Source: Aaosphaeria pasadenensis
Taxonomy: Eukaryota > Ascomycota > Dothideomycetes > Pleosporales
Length of the DNA: 64,000 bases
Direction of reading: 5' to 3'
Assembly: GCA_022813625.1 (NCBI GenBank)
Contig: JAKLMB010000037.1
Span: 248,001 to 312,000 of the forward strand
The notes below the pieces were generated by a model. It did not search any database and was not told the DNA's origin. It saw nothing but the letters and a program-made list of their open reading frames with translations. Shown here piece by piece: positions 1 to 11,470 of this stretch; within the stretch, counting starts at the first letter, position 1, and each line of letters opens with the position of its first letter. Position numbers and translations under genes: made by a program.

Positions 1-1945
1 TGAGGGGTGGGTGGTGGTACACTCGTATCGTACGTATCGTACCATCGCATATCGTATCTCCTGGTACTGGTACTCGAGACTGTCACTGTAACTTGGTACC
101 ACTAGATGTACCAATACCATCCAGTACTATGTGTACACTGCGCATAACAGAGCGGGAATTGAGAAATAGGAGGACAAATGGTCAAGGGAATGGAACGGGA
201 ATGGAAAATATCGGAAATGGAAGGTCAAGGAATCACAAGCAAAGGGACAAGTCTTGTTGATTCCCTCAACTTCTTCTTCTCCGTCTCTGCAGAGTCTACA
301 CAGCATTATTGCCACTAATCCTCACAACTAAGGGAATATTTCCACTTCAACCAAGGCTCAAGCATTCACCTCTCAAGACTTTTTGAGGCGCAGTCAGTCC
401 GGATATCGACCAGCCAAGAGACCAGGCAAGGCAACGATGCGGTATATATTTCATTTCGTTCCGCGGTTCTGCCCAATAAACCAAGAACCGGGATTCAAGA
501 GTTAAATCAAGAGTACAGACAAGACAGTGGGAAGTCGAGCTGTTGAAATCTTGTCTATCCCTCTTCGACGTGACATGCATGATTGCTGTTTGCTTTTTGA
601 TACTCCCCAAACTCTGTTACATGTCAGATACGGGTCGGACGAGTTTCAGGTCGCGAACCAGCCGCTGGTTTACCAATCCCCATCCACTATTATTACCAAA
701 CATCGCCATCGCTCATCGCCGTTACCGTCGCCTCCCCCGTGGCCATTCGGTCGGTCCCCAGGCACCTTCGCGGTTAGTAACTTAGCATCGACAACGTCAA
801 AAGTCCCCGTTGTATTCGGTCCGGTATCTGAAATATCTTTCCGCTTCTTCTTGGTATCCTATCCACTCTTCCAACACAAGACGCGTTTGCCCAGTTGCAG
901 TGTTAGCAGCAGCAGTAGTACCTCGTGGCAGGAGTAAATAGCAGATCTACCTACGAGTTTAGTAATTGACGGTGTCGGGAGTTGCCAAATCGTCATCAGT
1001 TCGTCCCGCGTTAATGGCGGATCTAGGTCCTTCGACTTCAGCTCCAGCTGCTCAGCCCAGTTCGACCGACCTGGCCATCCAACCAACCAACCACCAGCTA
1101 GCCAGCCCATGTTGGTCCATCTCCACTACTACTGGTAAGTGTTGATGATGCTGATGCGTATTCGAGCAGCGTCTTTCGCCACTAGCCACGAGTACTCGTT
1201 CAATGCGTGATTGCGCACAGTACATACGAGTAAGTATCTCAGGCTGTCGTCATCGGCTATAAATAATCGGAGATACCTAGCTGTAATTGGGTATTGCAGA
1301 TGGATAAATACCCAAGAATAGTTACAATAAATCCCATCAACACTTTAAGTTCCCTTATTCTCACGCCAACGCTCTATCTCTCTGCGGACAGCAGAGACAT
1401 TCAACGGCGGTTAGACAAGTAAACGTGATGCATGCAGTTGGTAGAGTGCAATAAACAACTTTTGCTTGGAGAAGAATGGGATTGTCTCTTTGTTAAGAAA
1501 CAACAACTCCTCCGTCATTTGTTTCACAAGGATCTAGTCCCTCATGGTAATTCTTAGTTGAACCCTTCACCATAGTCCAGGAATAAGGTACGAGTAGGAA
1601 ATTTAGTTGAACCCTTGATTATAATCAGGAGTAATACGGAGTATACCTACTTGGTGAGTAGTTGAACCATAATTGGTCGCAATTCGAGGGTCTGGGGACG
1701 GGACCAGCGGGGTGGAAAGATGGTTCACTAGCAGACTGGTCTGATCACGTGCGTTCCCTCTTAACGAAGAACGAGTCCGAGACAGCTCCTCCGACCTCCA
1801 AGCTTCCACCAACCCAACAACAAAGCGTGGAACACAAACAAAAGAAACACCAGTCACCATATCACCGTTCTCTTCGGTGGCATTGTTCTCCCCCTCATCC
1901 CCGTGAAGTGTCCACCAGAAACCAATCACCACACACACGCCCGCC
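1..1945. other. Intergenic region upstream of MED4
   Basis: No convincing gene is seen: open frames on both strands are short, mostly lack ATG starts and show no family features. The first 60 bases are rich in imperfect GTATCGTAC-type repeats. Three copies of TAGTTGAACC lie at 1555-1564, 1604-1613 and 1659-1668, and a TACGGAGTA word is at 1635-1643. The last few hundred bases should include the MED4 promoter and 5' UTR. Confidence 0.6.
1555..1668. repeat. Three spaced copies of TAGTTGAACC
   Basis: TAGTTGAACC occurs at 1555-1564, 1604-1613 and 1659-1668. The first two copies extend to the identical 14-mer TTAGTTGAACCCTT (1554-1567 and 1603-1616). Spacing is 49 and 55 bases. The array ends about 280 bases before the MED4 start codon. 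It may be a binding-site array or the remains of a local duplication. Confidence 0.7.
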
Positions 1946-2946
1946 ATGGACGCCGTCCTACAGTCTCACTTCGCTCGCGTCGAGTCCGCATTGAGCACCC
2001 TCGTCGAATCCATAGCCACCTATAATCCCTCCACGCAGGCCGCCCTGGACCTCCTCGCCGCCGATGACGACCTCAGTGAAGGACTAGATCAACGTACGTT
2101 CACTCTCAAAAAACCATACCCTCAATGAAGCAATTCACCATCCACACGTGAAGATCTCAACTCACCCGCTCAGTATCCCACCACCAAGCCAACCACGCCC
2201 GCATCCTCGCCCTGCGCGCCGAAGCCGAAGCCCTAGAAGCGCAGGTCAAGTCCTCCGTCTCCACGCTCGCCGACCTCCGCCGCGAGCTCTACAAGACCCC
2301 CGCGACCGCCTTCCCCGTCGACTCGCGGCCCGTCCCCGTTGACGAGCTGCTCGCGTACGCGAGGAAGATCGCGAGCTACACTGTGCCGCCGACGTACCGC
2401 GAATTGGCGCCCCCGAAGGCGGCGGGCGAGGAGGAGCAGGCTGGCGCGGCCAATGGCGTCGTGGGGACGCCGGCCGGAGCGGCTGCTGCAGGCGCCGTCG
2501 CGACGACTTCTGTGGACCCCGCGGCGGGAGCAGAGGGCGACAACGCGGCGTTGAAGGAGGTCACGGAGGAGCAGGCGGAGTGGATCAAGAAGCTCCAGGA
2601 GTCCGGTTCGACGTGGACGCCGTATCCTCACAACACCAAGATCTGGGGCGGCAACCTCATGGCGATTCAGCGACATCTGCTGGACTTCAAGAAGGATCCG
2701 TGGAAGGAGACGGTGGAGATTGATGGGGATGTAGACGCCGATGCGACTGCTCGTGACCGGGAGGTCGGCGAGCCGTCGATCAAGGCGGAACAATCTTCAG
2801 GGCCGAAGAGAGAGGAGAGTGCTGGTTCACACCCTGCGCCGCAGCGCAAGGAGAGCGTCGTCGTGGTTGGAACGAAGCCTCCGCCGGTGGAGGAGAAGCC
2901 GCGACAGCAGTTCAACCTGTTCGACGACTTCGAGGACGACGATTGA
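1946..2946 (+). CDS. MED4: Mediator complex subunit 4
   Basis: Two exons, 1946-2093 and 2174-2946, give 306 residues. The intron starts GTACGT and ends CAG, and the frame joins cleanly. MED4 is a middle-module subunit of Mediator, the nuclear complex linking activators to RNA polymerase II. Family features: an N-terminal helical region, a coiled coil right after the splice (around residues 50-85, starting SHHQANHARILALRAEAEAL), the fungal signature VDELLAYARKIASYTVPPTYRE, and a WTPYP...AIQ segment near residue 195. The C-terminal third is low-complexity, acidic and Lys/Pro-rich, ending FDDFEDDD. An Ala/Gly-rich insert lies between the signature and the WTPYP block. The gene is convergent with the PCI-domain gene downstream. 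The ATG sits in a CCGCCATGG context. Identity is well supported by the middle of the protein. Confidence 0.9.
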
Positions 2947-3381
2947 GGGACTGCGGGGATCATTATCAGACGACAGATATCTTGGAAGGAAGCACTGTTT
3001 CGTGCAAGCAATTGCAGTTTAGATACCCATACCTTTCTTTCCATCTTTTGCATAGTTCGAAATTCACCCCCTCTCCAATCTAGCCGGATGTTTGGAAGAA
3101 CAGGGCAAGCAATCCAGCAAAGTAAAACAAATAACCAGAATACCAAACACAGCCAGCCAACTTTGAATCATGAAAGGAAACTGGAAACCTTGTGAGAACA
3201 CAGTGATATTCATGCTGAAAACATTGTGATACATGTGTCCGGCAGTCAATCGATCGATCATGCGTCGGTATATACCTACTGTACATGCAAATGTATATAC
3301 AACTCCCCTCAACCCACCACCACCACATCACCACCATCACAACCACGGGTATCTATCTACCTCATCCACCATCCATTCCCC
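2947..3381. other. Convergent 3' spacer
   Basis: This spacer holds the 3' ends of MED4 (+) and the PCI-domain gene (-). No gene or RNA is recognised. A CCACCACC-type low-complexity run starts near 3315 and leads into the C-rich, G-poor end of the next gene. Confidence 0.6.
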
Positions 3382-5115
3382 CTACTCCCCCGCCGGCCTC
3401 GCCCCAGCTAACCTCACAACCCCCCCACCACCCCCCTCACCCGCCCCCTCCAACCTCCACCCCACGACCTCCCTCCCCTCCTCCCTCCTCCTCACCACCT
3501 CCCACACCACCGGAAACCCCGCCTTCAACGGCCCGCCGCCCCTCCTCGCCCCCGTGATCGCAAACTTCCTCGTCCGCTGGCTCACGAACCCCTGCAGGAA
3601 GCCCTGGAGAATCAGGCTCGAGACAATCGACTCCATCGTCATGATGCTGTAGTCCGTGGTGCGGATGTACGGCGTTAGGGGGGTGGGGGTGTCGTCTTCG
3701 ACAGGATCCACGCCATCGAAGTCAGGGTCGATGTAGCCGAGCGAGGCCGGGGGCGTGGACGTGTCCGCGAGCGCGAAACTGATGTGGCGTTTCCCTGGCA
3801 CGGAGTCCGCCTGGGAGAGGGAGGCGGAGAGGGTGAGGGCGCGGCGCTCGAGGAAGAGAAATGCGGCGAGGAGGGCGGAGAGGTCGATTGTGGGGGCGGA
3901 GCGGGAGGATGTGCCGACTTGTTGGCCGGTGAGGAGGAAGACGCGGCGGATGAGGGAACGCCACACGAAGACTTCGCAGTAGTTGCCGAGTTGGTAGAAG
4001 ATGCGGTGGCGGATGAAGAACGGGGTGGAGGGGTGGGAGAGGGAGAGCGAGGTGATGCGCCGGAAGGATTCGAGGTCCCCGCGTCGGATGGCGCGGGCGA
4101 GCGGTTCGAAGTGCGTGCGGAGGTTTTTGGCTTCGGGGCGCTGGTAGAGGGAGGAGTGGGGGAGGCGGCCGAGGAGGAGGTTCGAGGCGATGAGGTAGAT
4201 GAGGAGGAGCCGGGATTGCGGGAGGCAGCTGGGGTCCGAGGGGCATTCGTCGTGGGCTTTTTGGAGGCAGAGCTGCGCGGCGAAGAAGTCGGTCGTTGCG
4301 AACTTGAAGCGGCCGAGGTAGTAGAGGTAGGTGACGCGCTCGGAGGCTGGGTAGATGGCGAGCGGAGGGGAGGAGTTGTGGATGTTGGAGAAGAAGGTCT
4401 GGCAGTTCTCGAGCTTCTCGCATTGGAACAGGATCTTGAGGCAGATGTTGGCCATCTTGTAGATGCCGACCTTCTTGCCGTCTGGTCGGCCGTCTTTGAT
4501 CCCCCGTGGCGCTGTGTTGCGGTCGTTGAGGCAGGTGATGAAGGCGTGGCGGAGGATGTTGGCCGCCTTTTCTGGTAGTGACTCTCGTCGCCCTTCTTCC
4601 GTCACCGTCTCCGCGATGAGGTGCTGGATGAGCTCCGGCTGTCTGTCGAGGCCAATTGCGACGCGGGAGAAGACCTTGGCGTAGCTGATGACGGTCGGTA
4701 GGATGAGGATCCCCTTGGTCGAGTGCTGGAGCGCGCTGTTCGCTTTCTGCTGGAGGTCGCTGAGCCGCTCGTACGTCTCCAGCAGGTTTTCGACGTTGAC
4801 GTCGCGGATGAAGCACATCCACGAGACGATGAACGTGACCATCGCGCTCCAATTCGGCACTGGTCGGCCCTCCTCGTCCTCGCTCTCGCCCGTCTCGGGG
4901 ACAGCATTGCGCACAACGCGTTCGAGCTGTTCCTCTGCGCGCTGGTCGTCCTTTGGGTATTTGGATTGCAGCGACGATATCAGCTGTTGGTAGATGGGTC
5001 CGAACGGGGGTTCCAGTTGGAGTATGGACAGTAGCTGGGCGCCGTCCTGAGCCTGAAGGGCGTTGTTCACCTCATTGCAGAATTGCGTCTCTATGCCGGA
5101 GTTGAATGGCGCCAT
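3382..5115 (-). CDS. PCI-domain protein, Thp1/CSN12/PCID2 family
   Basis: Single exon of 577 residues. The open frame continues upstream, but the first ATG is at 5115 (ACACGATGG context, A at -3 and G at +4), so that start is used. The family includes Thp1/PCID2 of the TREX-2 mRNA-export complex at nuclear pores and the COP9-associated Csn12. Supporting features: the segment around residues 195-245 containing KKVGIYKMANICLKILFQC and the following paired helices; a TPR-like YLYYLGRFKF...AQLCLQKAH region; and the winged-helix half of a PCI domain (FFIRHRIFYQL...LIRRVFLL...GFLQGFVSQ). The last ~55 residues are a Gly/Arg/Glu-rich tail from a C-rich tract and may be poorly conserved. The gene is divergent from the monooxygenase gene at 5779 and convergent with MED4. 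Which paralogue (Thp1 or Csn12) it is cannot be settled by eye; PCI membership is fairly sure. Confidence 0.8.
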   Translation of the reverse strand: MAPFNSGIETQFCNEVNNALQAQDGAQLLSILQLEPPFGPIYQQLISSLQSKYPKDDQRAEEQLERVVRNAVPETGESEDEEGRPVPNWSAMVTFIVSWMCFIRDVNVENLLETYERLSDLQQKANSALQHSTKGILILPTVISYAKVFSRVAIGLDRQPELIQHLIAETVTEEGRRESLPEKAANILRHAFITCLNDRNTAPRGIKDGRPDGKKVGIYKMANICLKILFQCEKLENCQTFFSNIHNSSPPLAIYPASERVTYLYYLGRFKFATTDFFAAQLCLQKAHDECPSDPSCLPQSRLLLIYLIASNLLLGRLPHSSLYQRPEAKNLRTHFEPLARAIRRGDLESFRRITSLSLSHPSTPFFIRHRIFYQLGNYCEVFVWRSLIRRVFLLTGQQVGTSSRSAPTIDLSALLAAFLFLERRALTLSASLSQADSVPGKRHISFALADTSTPPASLGYIDPDFDGVDPVEDDTPTPLTPYIRTTDYSIMTMESIVSSLILQGFLQGFVSQRTRKFAITGARRGGGPLKAGFPVVWEVVRRREEGREVVGWRLEGAGEGGGGGVVRLAGARPAGE

Positions 5116-5778
5116 CGTGTAGTAACTCTTGTATGGAGCTGTCCTCCTCAAAGCATAAGCTTAAGTTTAAGCTTGCTTCCACCACCTCCGCGGTCAGACC
5201 CCGTGACTATCTCTTTCAATTGATCGGGGACTCCAAAACGTATGGCCCCTGAATTATTCTGTTATAAATCTGCAGCGAATTCCATCTGCATAATGCTTTG
5301 GTGTTTGCGGATGAATCAATGAATGGAAAATAGATGTTGACGCGAAAGTATGGAGGTTTGATGGGAGGGCTGTCGTTGGTCCAAGCTCCTTTCTTAGCGA
5401 TGAGATATCCCTGTCGCAGATCATCCATGTAAGAATTGCGGAACAGTGACGTTGCCTCGTATCTTCTGTACAGGTCGAAGTACTCGTAACTTTAGTTCTC
5501 AGAATAATTAGCTCTAGTCGCTTCTTTCACATGTCAAAAAACAACATCTCTTCTCATACTCCCATCTCAACCTATCCTACAACATTAGTCCCGCTTTTCT
5601 TCCTGGTACCTGACTACACAGTACTTATTTCAATCGACACCATGACATCACATGCAAACAATATCGTCTCACATTCCTCAACTCTTCCACAACCTTCCGA
5701 AACAACTCTTCCTACACAAACACAGTCCTTCCTATACAGCCGTCTTCAAGCTGATCCTATCATCCCATTGAGTTCAGG
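5116..5778. promoter_or_regulatory. Divergent promoter region, PCI gene / monooxygenase
   Basis: These 663 bases separate two divergent start codons and must contain both promoters. An inverted repeat with 8-base arms (AAGCTTAA, 2-base spacer) lies at 5157-5174, 42-59 bases before the PCI-gene ATG, probably inside its 5' UTR. Short open frames here lack support. Confidence 0.55.
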
Positions 5779-7445
5779 ATGGGCCTATTCAAACTCATTC
5801 AGCACCTAATCACAAGCCCTATTCTTTTCTTCTACCAAGTCATACAATGGTTCCTGGACAAGCTATTGTCTCCAGCCCCGCCACCCCCTAATCCAAACCT
5901 CGTCCGTCCGAAGATTGCCGTTATTGGAGCAGGCATCACAGGCGTCTCTGCTGCATCACACATAGTCGGACATGGATTCGACTGTAGAATCTTTGAAGCT
6001 GGTCCTAAGAAGAACCTTGGGGGCATTTGGAGTGTACGCCTCCCCGACTTATACACTGCACGAAGATATGTAACGCACGGCTAACAACAATCCAGAAAGT
6101 TAACAACACCTCGGGCCTTCAGATCCACAGTCTAATGTACCGTTTCCATCCTTCGGTTAAGTGGGATAAGGGTTACCCCGATCGCAAACAAATCGTATCC
6201 CAGGTCACCGAGCTGTGGAAGCGGTACGGATTGGAAGACAAGACGAGCTTCAACACCCCCGTGGAAAAGGTCTATCGCGACCCGCACGGTCGCTGGGTCA
6301 TCAATGACACCTCGAATGGACGCTTCGACGGCGTCATTGCAGCAATAGGAACCTGTGGTGACCCCAAAATGCTGAAACTCCCAGGTCAAGAGCACTTCAA
6401 AGGGGAGATCCATCACTCTTCTCAGCTCGACGGCGTATCTGCGAAGGGCAAAAAGGTTGTTGTCATCGGAGGAGGAGCGTCAGCCGTCGAGGCACTGGAG
6501 TTCGTCGCCAGAGAGGAAGCCAAACATACCAACGTGCTTGCCCGCTCTGAGAAATGGATCATCCCGCGAAACCCATTCATCGACGTGTTGCTGGCATTGA
6601 ACATCTTCGGCTCTGAAACCATCTTCTCGTGGATCCCCGAAAACATCCTTCGACTGTTCTTCTACCGCGATCTCTACGACATCAGTCCTCCCAGGAACAG
6701 CGGCAAGGGTATCTTCACTGAGACGCCCATGGTCAATGACAACGTGCTCGACCTCATCCGCACAGGCAAGGCATCGTGGCTGAGGGGCGACATCCTCGGA
6801 TACGACAAGTCCGGCAAGGGAGTCCGATTCAACAAGCGCGCCCAGGGCGTACCAAAGAACGGCCCAGGTGAAGAGCAGTCTATCGAGGCAGACATGGTGA
6901 TCATGGCCACGGGGTACGAGCGGCCGAGCCTGAAGTTCCTCCCGGACGAAGTGTTCGAGGAGCCCTACGACCCGCCGAACTGGTATCTGCAAGTGTTCCC
7001 GCCCGACCACCCGGAGATCTGCTGCAACAACTGCACGTACGTCAACGCCATCGGGACCGTCGGAAACTACCACATCGGCATCTACACGCGCTTCCTGCTG
7101 ATGTATCTTGTGGATCCGCTGGCGCGACCGCGAACCCGGTTGATGAAGCTGTGGATCGACATGACGCGATGGATCAAGTCCAAGGCGCCCGGCGGAGCCT
7201 TCGACTTCTTCACCTACTCTGAGTTGATCTACTGGTTCGTCTTCACGATCGCGATCAATCCGTTCCGATGGAAGTGGGCGCCATTTGTACTGTTCGGCAT
7301 TGGCAAGGACCTACCACTAAAGGTGGTGCAGCGCGAAGATCAGATGCGAGATGGAATGGGGGTGGAAAAGAGCAAGTCCCGGATTGCAGGTCATCAAGAC
7401 GAGGGTCTTTGGATGGCCAATGGACGACGGAGGGGAAAGAAGTGA
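5779..7445 (+). CDS. Flavin-containing monooxygenase
   Basis: Two exons, 5779-6033 and 6096-7445 (534 residues); the 62-base intron is GTACGC...CCAG in phase 0. Class B flavoprotein monooxygenases use FAD and NADPH to oxygenate N, S or ketone substrates. Features: a hydrophobic N-terminal helix (residues ~4-30) followed by a Pro-rich linker, suggesting membrane anchoring; the FAD Rossmann motif GAGITG at 50-55; GGIW at 81-84; the NADPH Rossmann motif VVVIGGGAS near 206; and a late ATGY motif. The FMO fingerprint FxGxxxHxxx(Y/F/W) is present as FKGEIHHSSQL, with Leu in place of the final aromatic residue. The C-terminal third has hydrophobic stretches (YSELIYWFVFTIAI) and a basic end. Substrate is unknown, and the neighbours give no pathway clue. 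Confidence 0.85.
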
Positions 7446-10400
7446 AGGATCTAGCGGGGGAGGCAAGGTAGAAACGGGATAGCTTCGTCGTTAGAAGGAA
7501 TCGTCATCATTATTGTTCGAAAGACATAGACGAATCATTTACTGTAGATGGCCCTTACTGTCGATGGCAGCCCTGATAAGGATTTCTCATATATAATATC
7601 AGTCGATTAGATATCCAAGTCTAGAGAAAGGAAATCAACCTAGACCACCACCGATCAGCCCTAGTAGTGACAACAGCACGGGATGTCTACTGCAGGTAAC
7701 GGCACGACACCTCCGGAGGCTGGCCCCAAAACTAAGCTGAAGGGCGTATTTTCCAAATCTCATCACTCCACAGTGAACAGCGCCAGCAGGGTGGGGGTTT
7801 AATAATTGAGGTTTCACTTTCGTCAAAGTACGATTTATCTACAAATCGATCACATCTGACCTCTTGCAACGTGCTGTGCTGGAAGATGTTGTGTGCCAGA
7901 CAATGTCTCGTGAGCGTGACTGACAATACCGTAGGGAAGATCAGTCGATCAACAGCGGGGCAATGCGATCAGAAGTCATGGCCGGCTCCTACCGGTAAGC
8001 CGCCTATGACAATGTCTAGGACAAGCAACTACCTATGTTCAAACAATACGTAGATACGGGGTCCTGCACAGCAAGTACCCTAATAGTGTAGCTCAAAGAT
8101 CAGGCGGGGGATTGACCTGGAGGAAGGGGGAGCTAAACCATTCCTCCGGATGAAAATCTCGATCTTTCTTTTTCTTCTTTCCTTCCCAAGAGAAGGGAAC
8201 ACTTGGTTAGCTACGGTGGAAGGATTGATGATTGATCTAACCGATTCATCGCTTGCGTGCGTGCATGGGGGGTGTCCATATTGTATATGTTGGTGAATAT
8301 TGGTGTAGGAGAAACGCAGCGGTCAGGCGGCCGCCGCCACCGCGGGGAGACATGGATATTCAAGCCGCGCTGCATGAGCTCTTTTGCTTTTACCATTTTG
8401 CAGGAGTAGGAATTGGTTAATCCAATTGTTGGAATCGGATCATACATGCAGCCCGTGCATGGATGGGTTCGATGGGAAATTAGCGCGCTTCGTATTCCTT
8501 TGGACCCTTGATTTTTTTCCATGGTTTTCATAACATCGTCATTGTTATTGCCCTAGAAGCAAAGAGGAAGAGAGAAGGAGGGGAAGATAAAGTTAAAGAG
8601 AAGAGATGGTTCAATGGTTGCAAAGATTCCACCTATCGTTGTTGTGTCACCCACACGACATGGTAGGGCTGGCTAGTTGCATTCGCGATATTCTCCGCCA
8701 ATTGGCCTCATGCGCGGCGCACACTTCTAGATGTGCAAGTCCCTCGCAAAGGCAACAGAGAAGAAGAAAAGACAAGACAAGACAAGACAAGAAAGGCAGA
8801 AAGTCGAACAGGCAGGTGTTGGACAGATAGATACGAGTAGGAAGGCAGATGTTTTCCCTACACCGCATCAAGGCCAAGCCCCGGAGGGTCTCGACCGCCA
8901 TCGTGCTTTGACAGTCCGATTCGATCGCTCCATCGGCCGAATCATTCCGTCTCAAATTGTTCAGAACCTACTCGTACTGGTGCGATTCGGAATGTTAAGG
9001 GTTCAATCGGATGCTCGTTAAGGCGTTCAGTGCTAGCAGTTAGTTAATGCTTAAGCTAATTGATTAGCGATGCCCGTTATGTATGCCACGTGAGAAATGG
9101 GAGACGGTGTTCCCGTTAGCTTTTTCCGCCAGCCACTTTACTGTCTTTCCTGATCGTTAAAACTTTGATCGTATAGACATGGGGGAGGGGAAGGGGGGGA
9201 AGAGTGGGAAGAAGAGGAGCAGCAGGGAGACTGTATTCCTAATGCGTAAAGTAGACACTTACGGTAGGGTGTTGTTTGTTCATGGCAGACCTACGCACAG
9301 ACGAGATCAAAATGCCAAACTATTAACGGAATATTCCATCACTTGGGTAACGACCAAGACGTCTCACCTCGCCTCAATGAACAGATTATGATGTATGATG
9401 ATGATGGGAGAATCAAGAATAGCAATTGAGTACAACACTTGGCAGAGCAACGATTGATTTTGACTCGAGGGGTGGAATGGAACACAGGATACACAGACTC
9501 ACTCAGCCTACCTGTTGTGGCCGTTTCATTCAGCTCCCAATCGGTGCAAAGAGTGTGATACTTGAGGGTAAGATGAGCGGGTGTTTGTACTACCACTCGC
9601 AGTCTAGTGCGTGGATGTGGTGGAAGTTCCCATGCACGCGCGGGCCTTGGCTAAGGGATCTAAAGGCTGACTGTACATACATGGGTGATGATCGTGCATG
9701 GTCTCCTATGCTCAATGGCATGATATGTTATGGTATATACGGAGTTGTATCCTGTGCTATCCAATGGTATGCAATAATGGCATGCTATGATATGCTATGG
9801 TGCGTATGATCATACTCGAGGCAGGCCGACTTCAATTCAATTCAACTCAACTCAGCCCGATTAACAGATACCTCACTTGTATTGGAACCATCAATTAAGC
9901 TGGGCTCAAACACAAAGACAGCCTCTTCTGCCCAGTTTGCGCCTGGTACCGTCCTAAGTAATTGGCGCTTTGTCTCGCTTTTCCTCGTTGGATGTTATTC
10001 ACATGCATGGAGGAACCGACATTCACACTACAAGGACACTACTCAGCGCTACAAGTACGCTACGACTACTAGGCCCAGCAGTAATTAATTAATTCCCCAT
10101 GATCCCTCCTGTCTTCCCCATCGGTCCGTACTCCTGGTTCCTCTACGACAACTGTAATACCACCGTCACATCGCACATTCCTTCTCTCCTCTCTCTCACA
10201 ACTCCTCTCTATACCACTTGATCGTCGTCATTCTCACCCAAGATACTACCCTTCCCCACATCTGCCTTGTGTGATCGGAGAGAGGTACAGATTGACGAAT
10301 ACGAAACGGCCCCAACGGTTTTCTCGTATTTCGGAGAAATACGCCTCAGCCCTACATCGACATTCAATAGAGGGAAAGTAACGAAAGGGCCGAACCGAAG

Positions 10401-10489
10401 GGTCAAACTTGCCCAGGGATCTGAGAAAAGGAGGAAGAAACGAAACGAGAACAGCGGGCCTCTACAGGCGAGCAATTGGCACAGCCAAT
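7446..10489. other. 3-kb gene-poor spacer
   Basis: No supported gene. The longest ATG-started frame (8211-8531, minus, about 106 codons) shows no domain, signal peptide or coding bias I can point to. An AAGAC microsatellite lies near 8767-8793. A (TTCAA/CTCAA)n stretch is at 9831-9855 and degenerate ATGCTATG-type repeats are at about 9720-9805. The final few hundred bases are C/T-rich, as expected for the promoter and 5' UTR of the next gene. Confidence 0.55.
8767..8793. repeat. AAGAC microsatellite
   Basis: About five tandem copies of the 5-base unit AAGAC/ACAAG in an intergenic stretch. Confidence 0.8.
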
Positions 10490-11470
10490 ATGCGACAACA
10501 ACGACACAGGACCGCGATGGCGGCAGCGATACTTGCCCTAACGACCATGACGACACTCTTCTCGAATCCAGCGACAGCGACTTGCTACTGGCCTACCGGC
10601 AACGCGACCTACGCCCGCGACGAATATGAACACATGCCCTGCTCCAACGACACCACATCTCCACTCTCCACCATCTGTTGTGCGTTGAATCGTACAAACC
10701 CATCCGGCGGCGACAAACTGTACGGCCGGACCAACGACGAGTGTCTCCCCAATGGCGTCTGTCGAAACCGCGTGCTGGACCACGGCACGATGCAGGTCAG
10801 CTACTGGCGGGAGACGTGCACGGAGAGAGACTGGAAGTCGGGACTGTGCCTGGACGTCTGCTCCGACGACTGGACGAGCGGGAACGGAACCACGGGCGCC
10901 GTCATGACGCCCTGCGACGGAACAGAGAAGTCACTGACCTGGTGCTGCGGCATATCGACAGACTGCTGCAAGGACCCGACCAAGGTCAAGACGCTGCCTT
11001 TCGAGTTCCGGGGCGCGATCCCCAACACCGCAAGTGCGACGCCTAGACCGCTGGCCTCTGAGACGTCGAGTCCCACTCCCAGTGTGACTGCAGGAGGGGG
11101 AGGGTTGACGACGGGCGCAAAGGCTGGGATCGGTGTCGGTGCTGTGGTGGGTGCATTTCTGCTCATCGGATTGGGATTCTTCCTCGCGAGGCGGCTGGCA
11201 CGGTCGACGAAGAACGGCGATGATCACCAGCACGGAGGAAACAATGACAACCCGCACCCAAACAACAACGGCCCATACACGAACGACAAGGACGGTACTC
11301 TCACGCACGTGACCAGCAGCAATCATGAGGACCAGGCACCACCATCTCCACTTGATAAAGGTGCTGAATACTATGCCCATGAGCTGGAAACAAGAGCGAA
11401 GCCAGAACTCGAATCTGTACCGGCTCGAAGTCCTGAGCCGCCGCCTGTTCCGAGGTATGAGATGGCATGA
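10490..11470 (+). CDS. Cys-rich secreted-type single-pass membrane protein
   Basis: Single exon of 326 residues from the ATG at 10490; the frame stays open upstream but offers no earlier ATG. Residues ~10-30 form a signal peptide ending near ATA/TC. The predicted ectodomain (32-160) has about 14 cysteines, including CC pairs at 63-64, 152-153 and 159-160 and several N-glycosylation sequons. A Ser/Thr/Pro-rich stalk (180-205) follows. One TM helix lies at ~212-233, preceded by TTGAKAGIGVGAVVG and followed by basic RRLARSTK. The cytoplasmic tail is His/Asn-rich and then Pro-rich (SPEPPPVPRYEMA at the end). This architecture is common in fungal surface proteins with WSC-like or other Cys-rich ectodomains, but I do not recognise a named family. 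It lies upstream of the two small secreted-protein genes. Confidence 0.8.
   Translation: MRQQRHRTAMAAAILALTTMTTLFSNPATATCYWPTGNATYARDEYEHMPCSNDTTSPLSTICCALNRTNPSGGDKLYGRTNDECLPNGVCRNRVLDHGTMQVSYWRETCTERDWKSGLCLDVCSDDWTSGNGTTGAVMTPCDGTEKSLTWCCGISTDCCKDPTKVKTLPFEFRGAIPNTASATPRPLASETSSPTPSVTAGGGGLTTGAKAGIGVGAVVGAFLLIGLGFFLARRLARSTKNGDDHQHGGNNDNPHPNNNGPYTNDKDGTLTHVTSSNHEDQAPPSPLDKGAEYYAHELETRAKPELESVPARSPEPPPVPRYEMA

Noticed and set aside
3722..4852. Long open frames overlapping the PCI gene in other frames (376 codons minus, and 264 codons plus at 3784-4578)
   Set aside because: They are Arg/Pro/His- or Glu/Gly-rich shadows caused by high GC at third positions of the real gene, which has family features.
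6027..7445. Separate short-N-terminus monooxygenase starting at 6027
   Set aside because: The start lies in the intron. Exon 1 from 5779 supplies the FAD-binding motif and joins in frame.
8211..8531. ATG-started 106-codon minus-strand frame
   Set aside because: No signal peptide, domain, splice context or coding bias; it fits chance in a 3-kb spacer.
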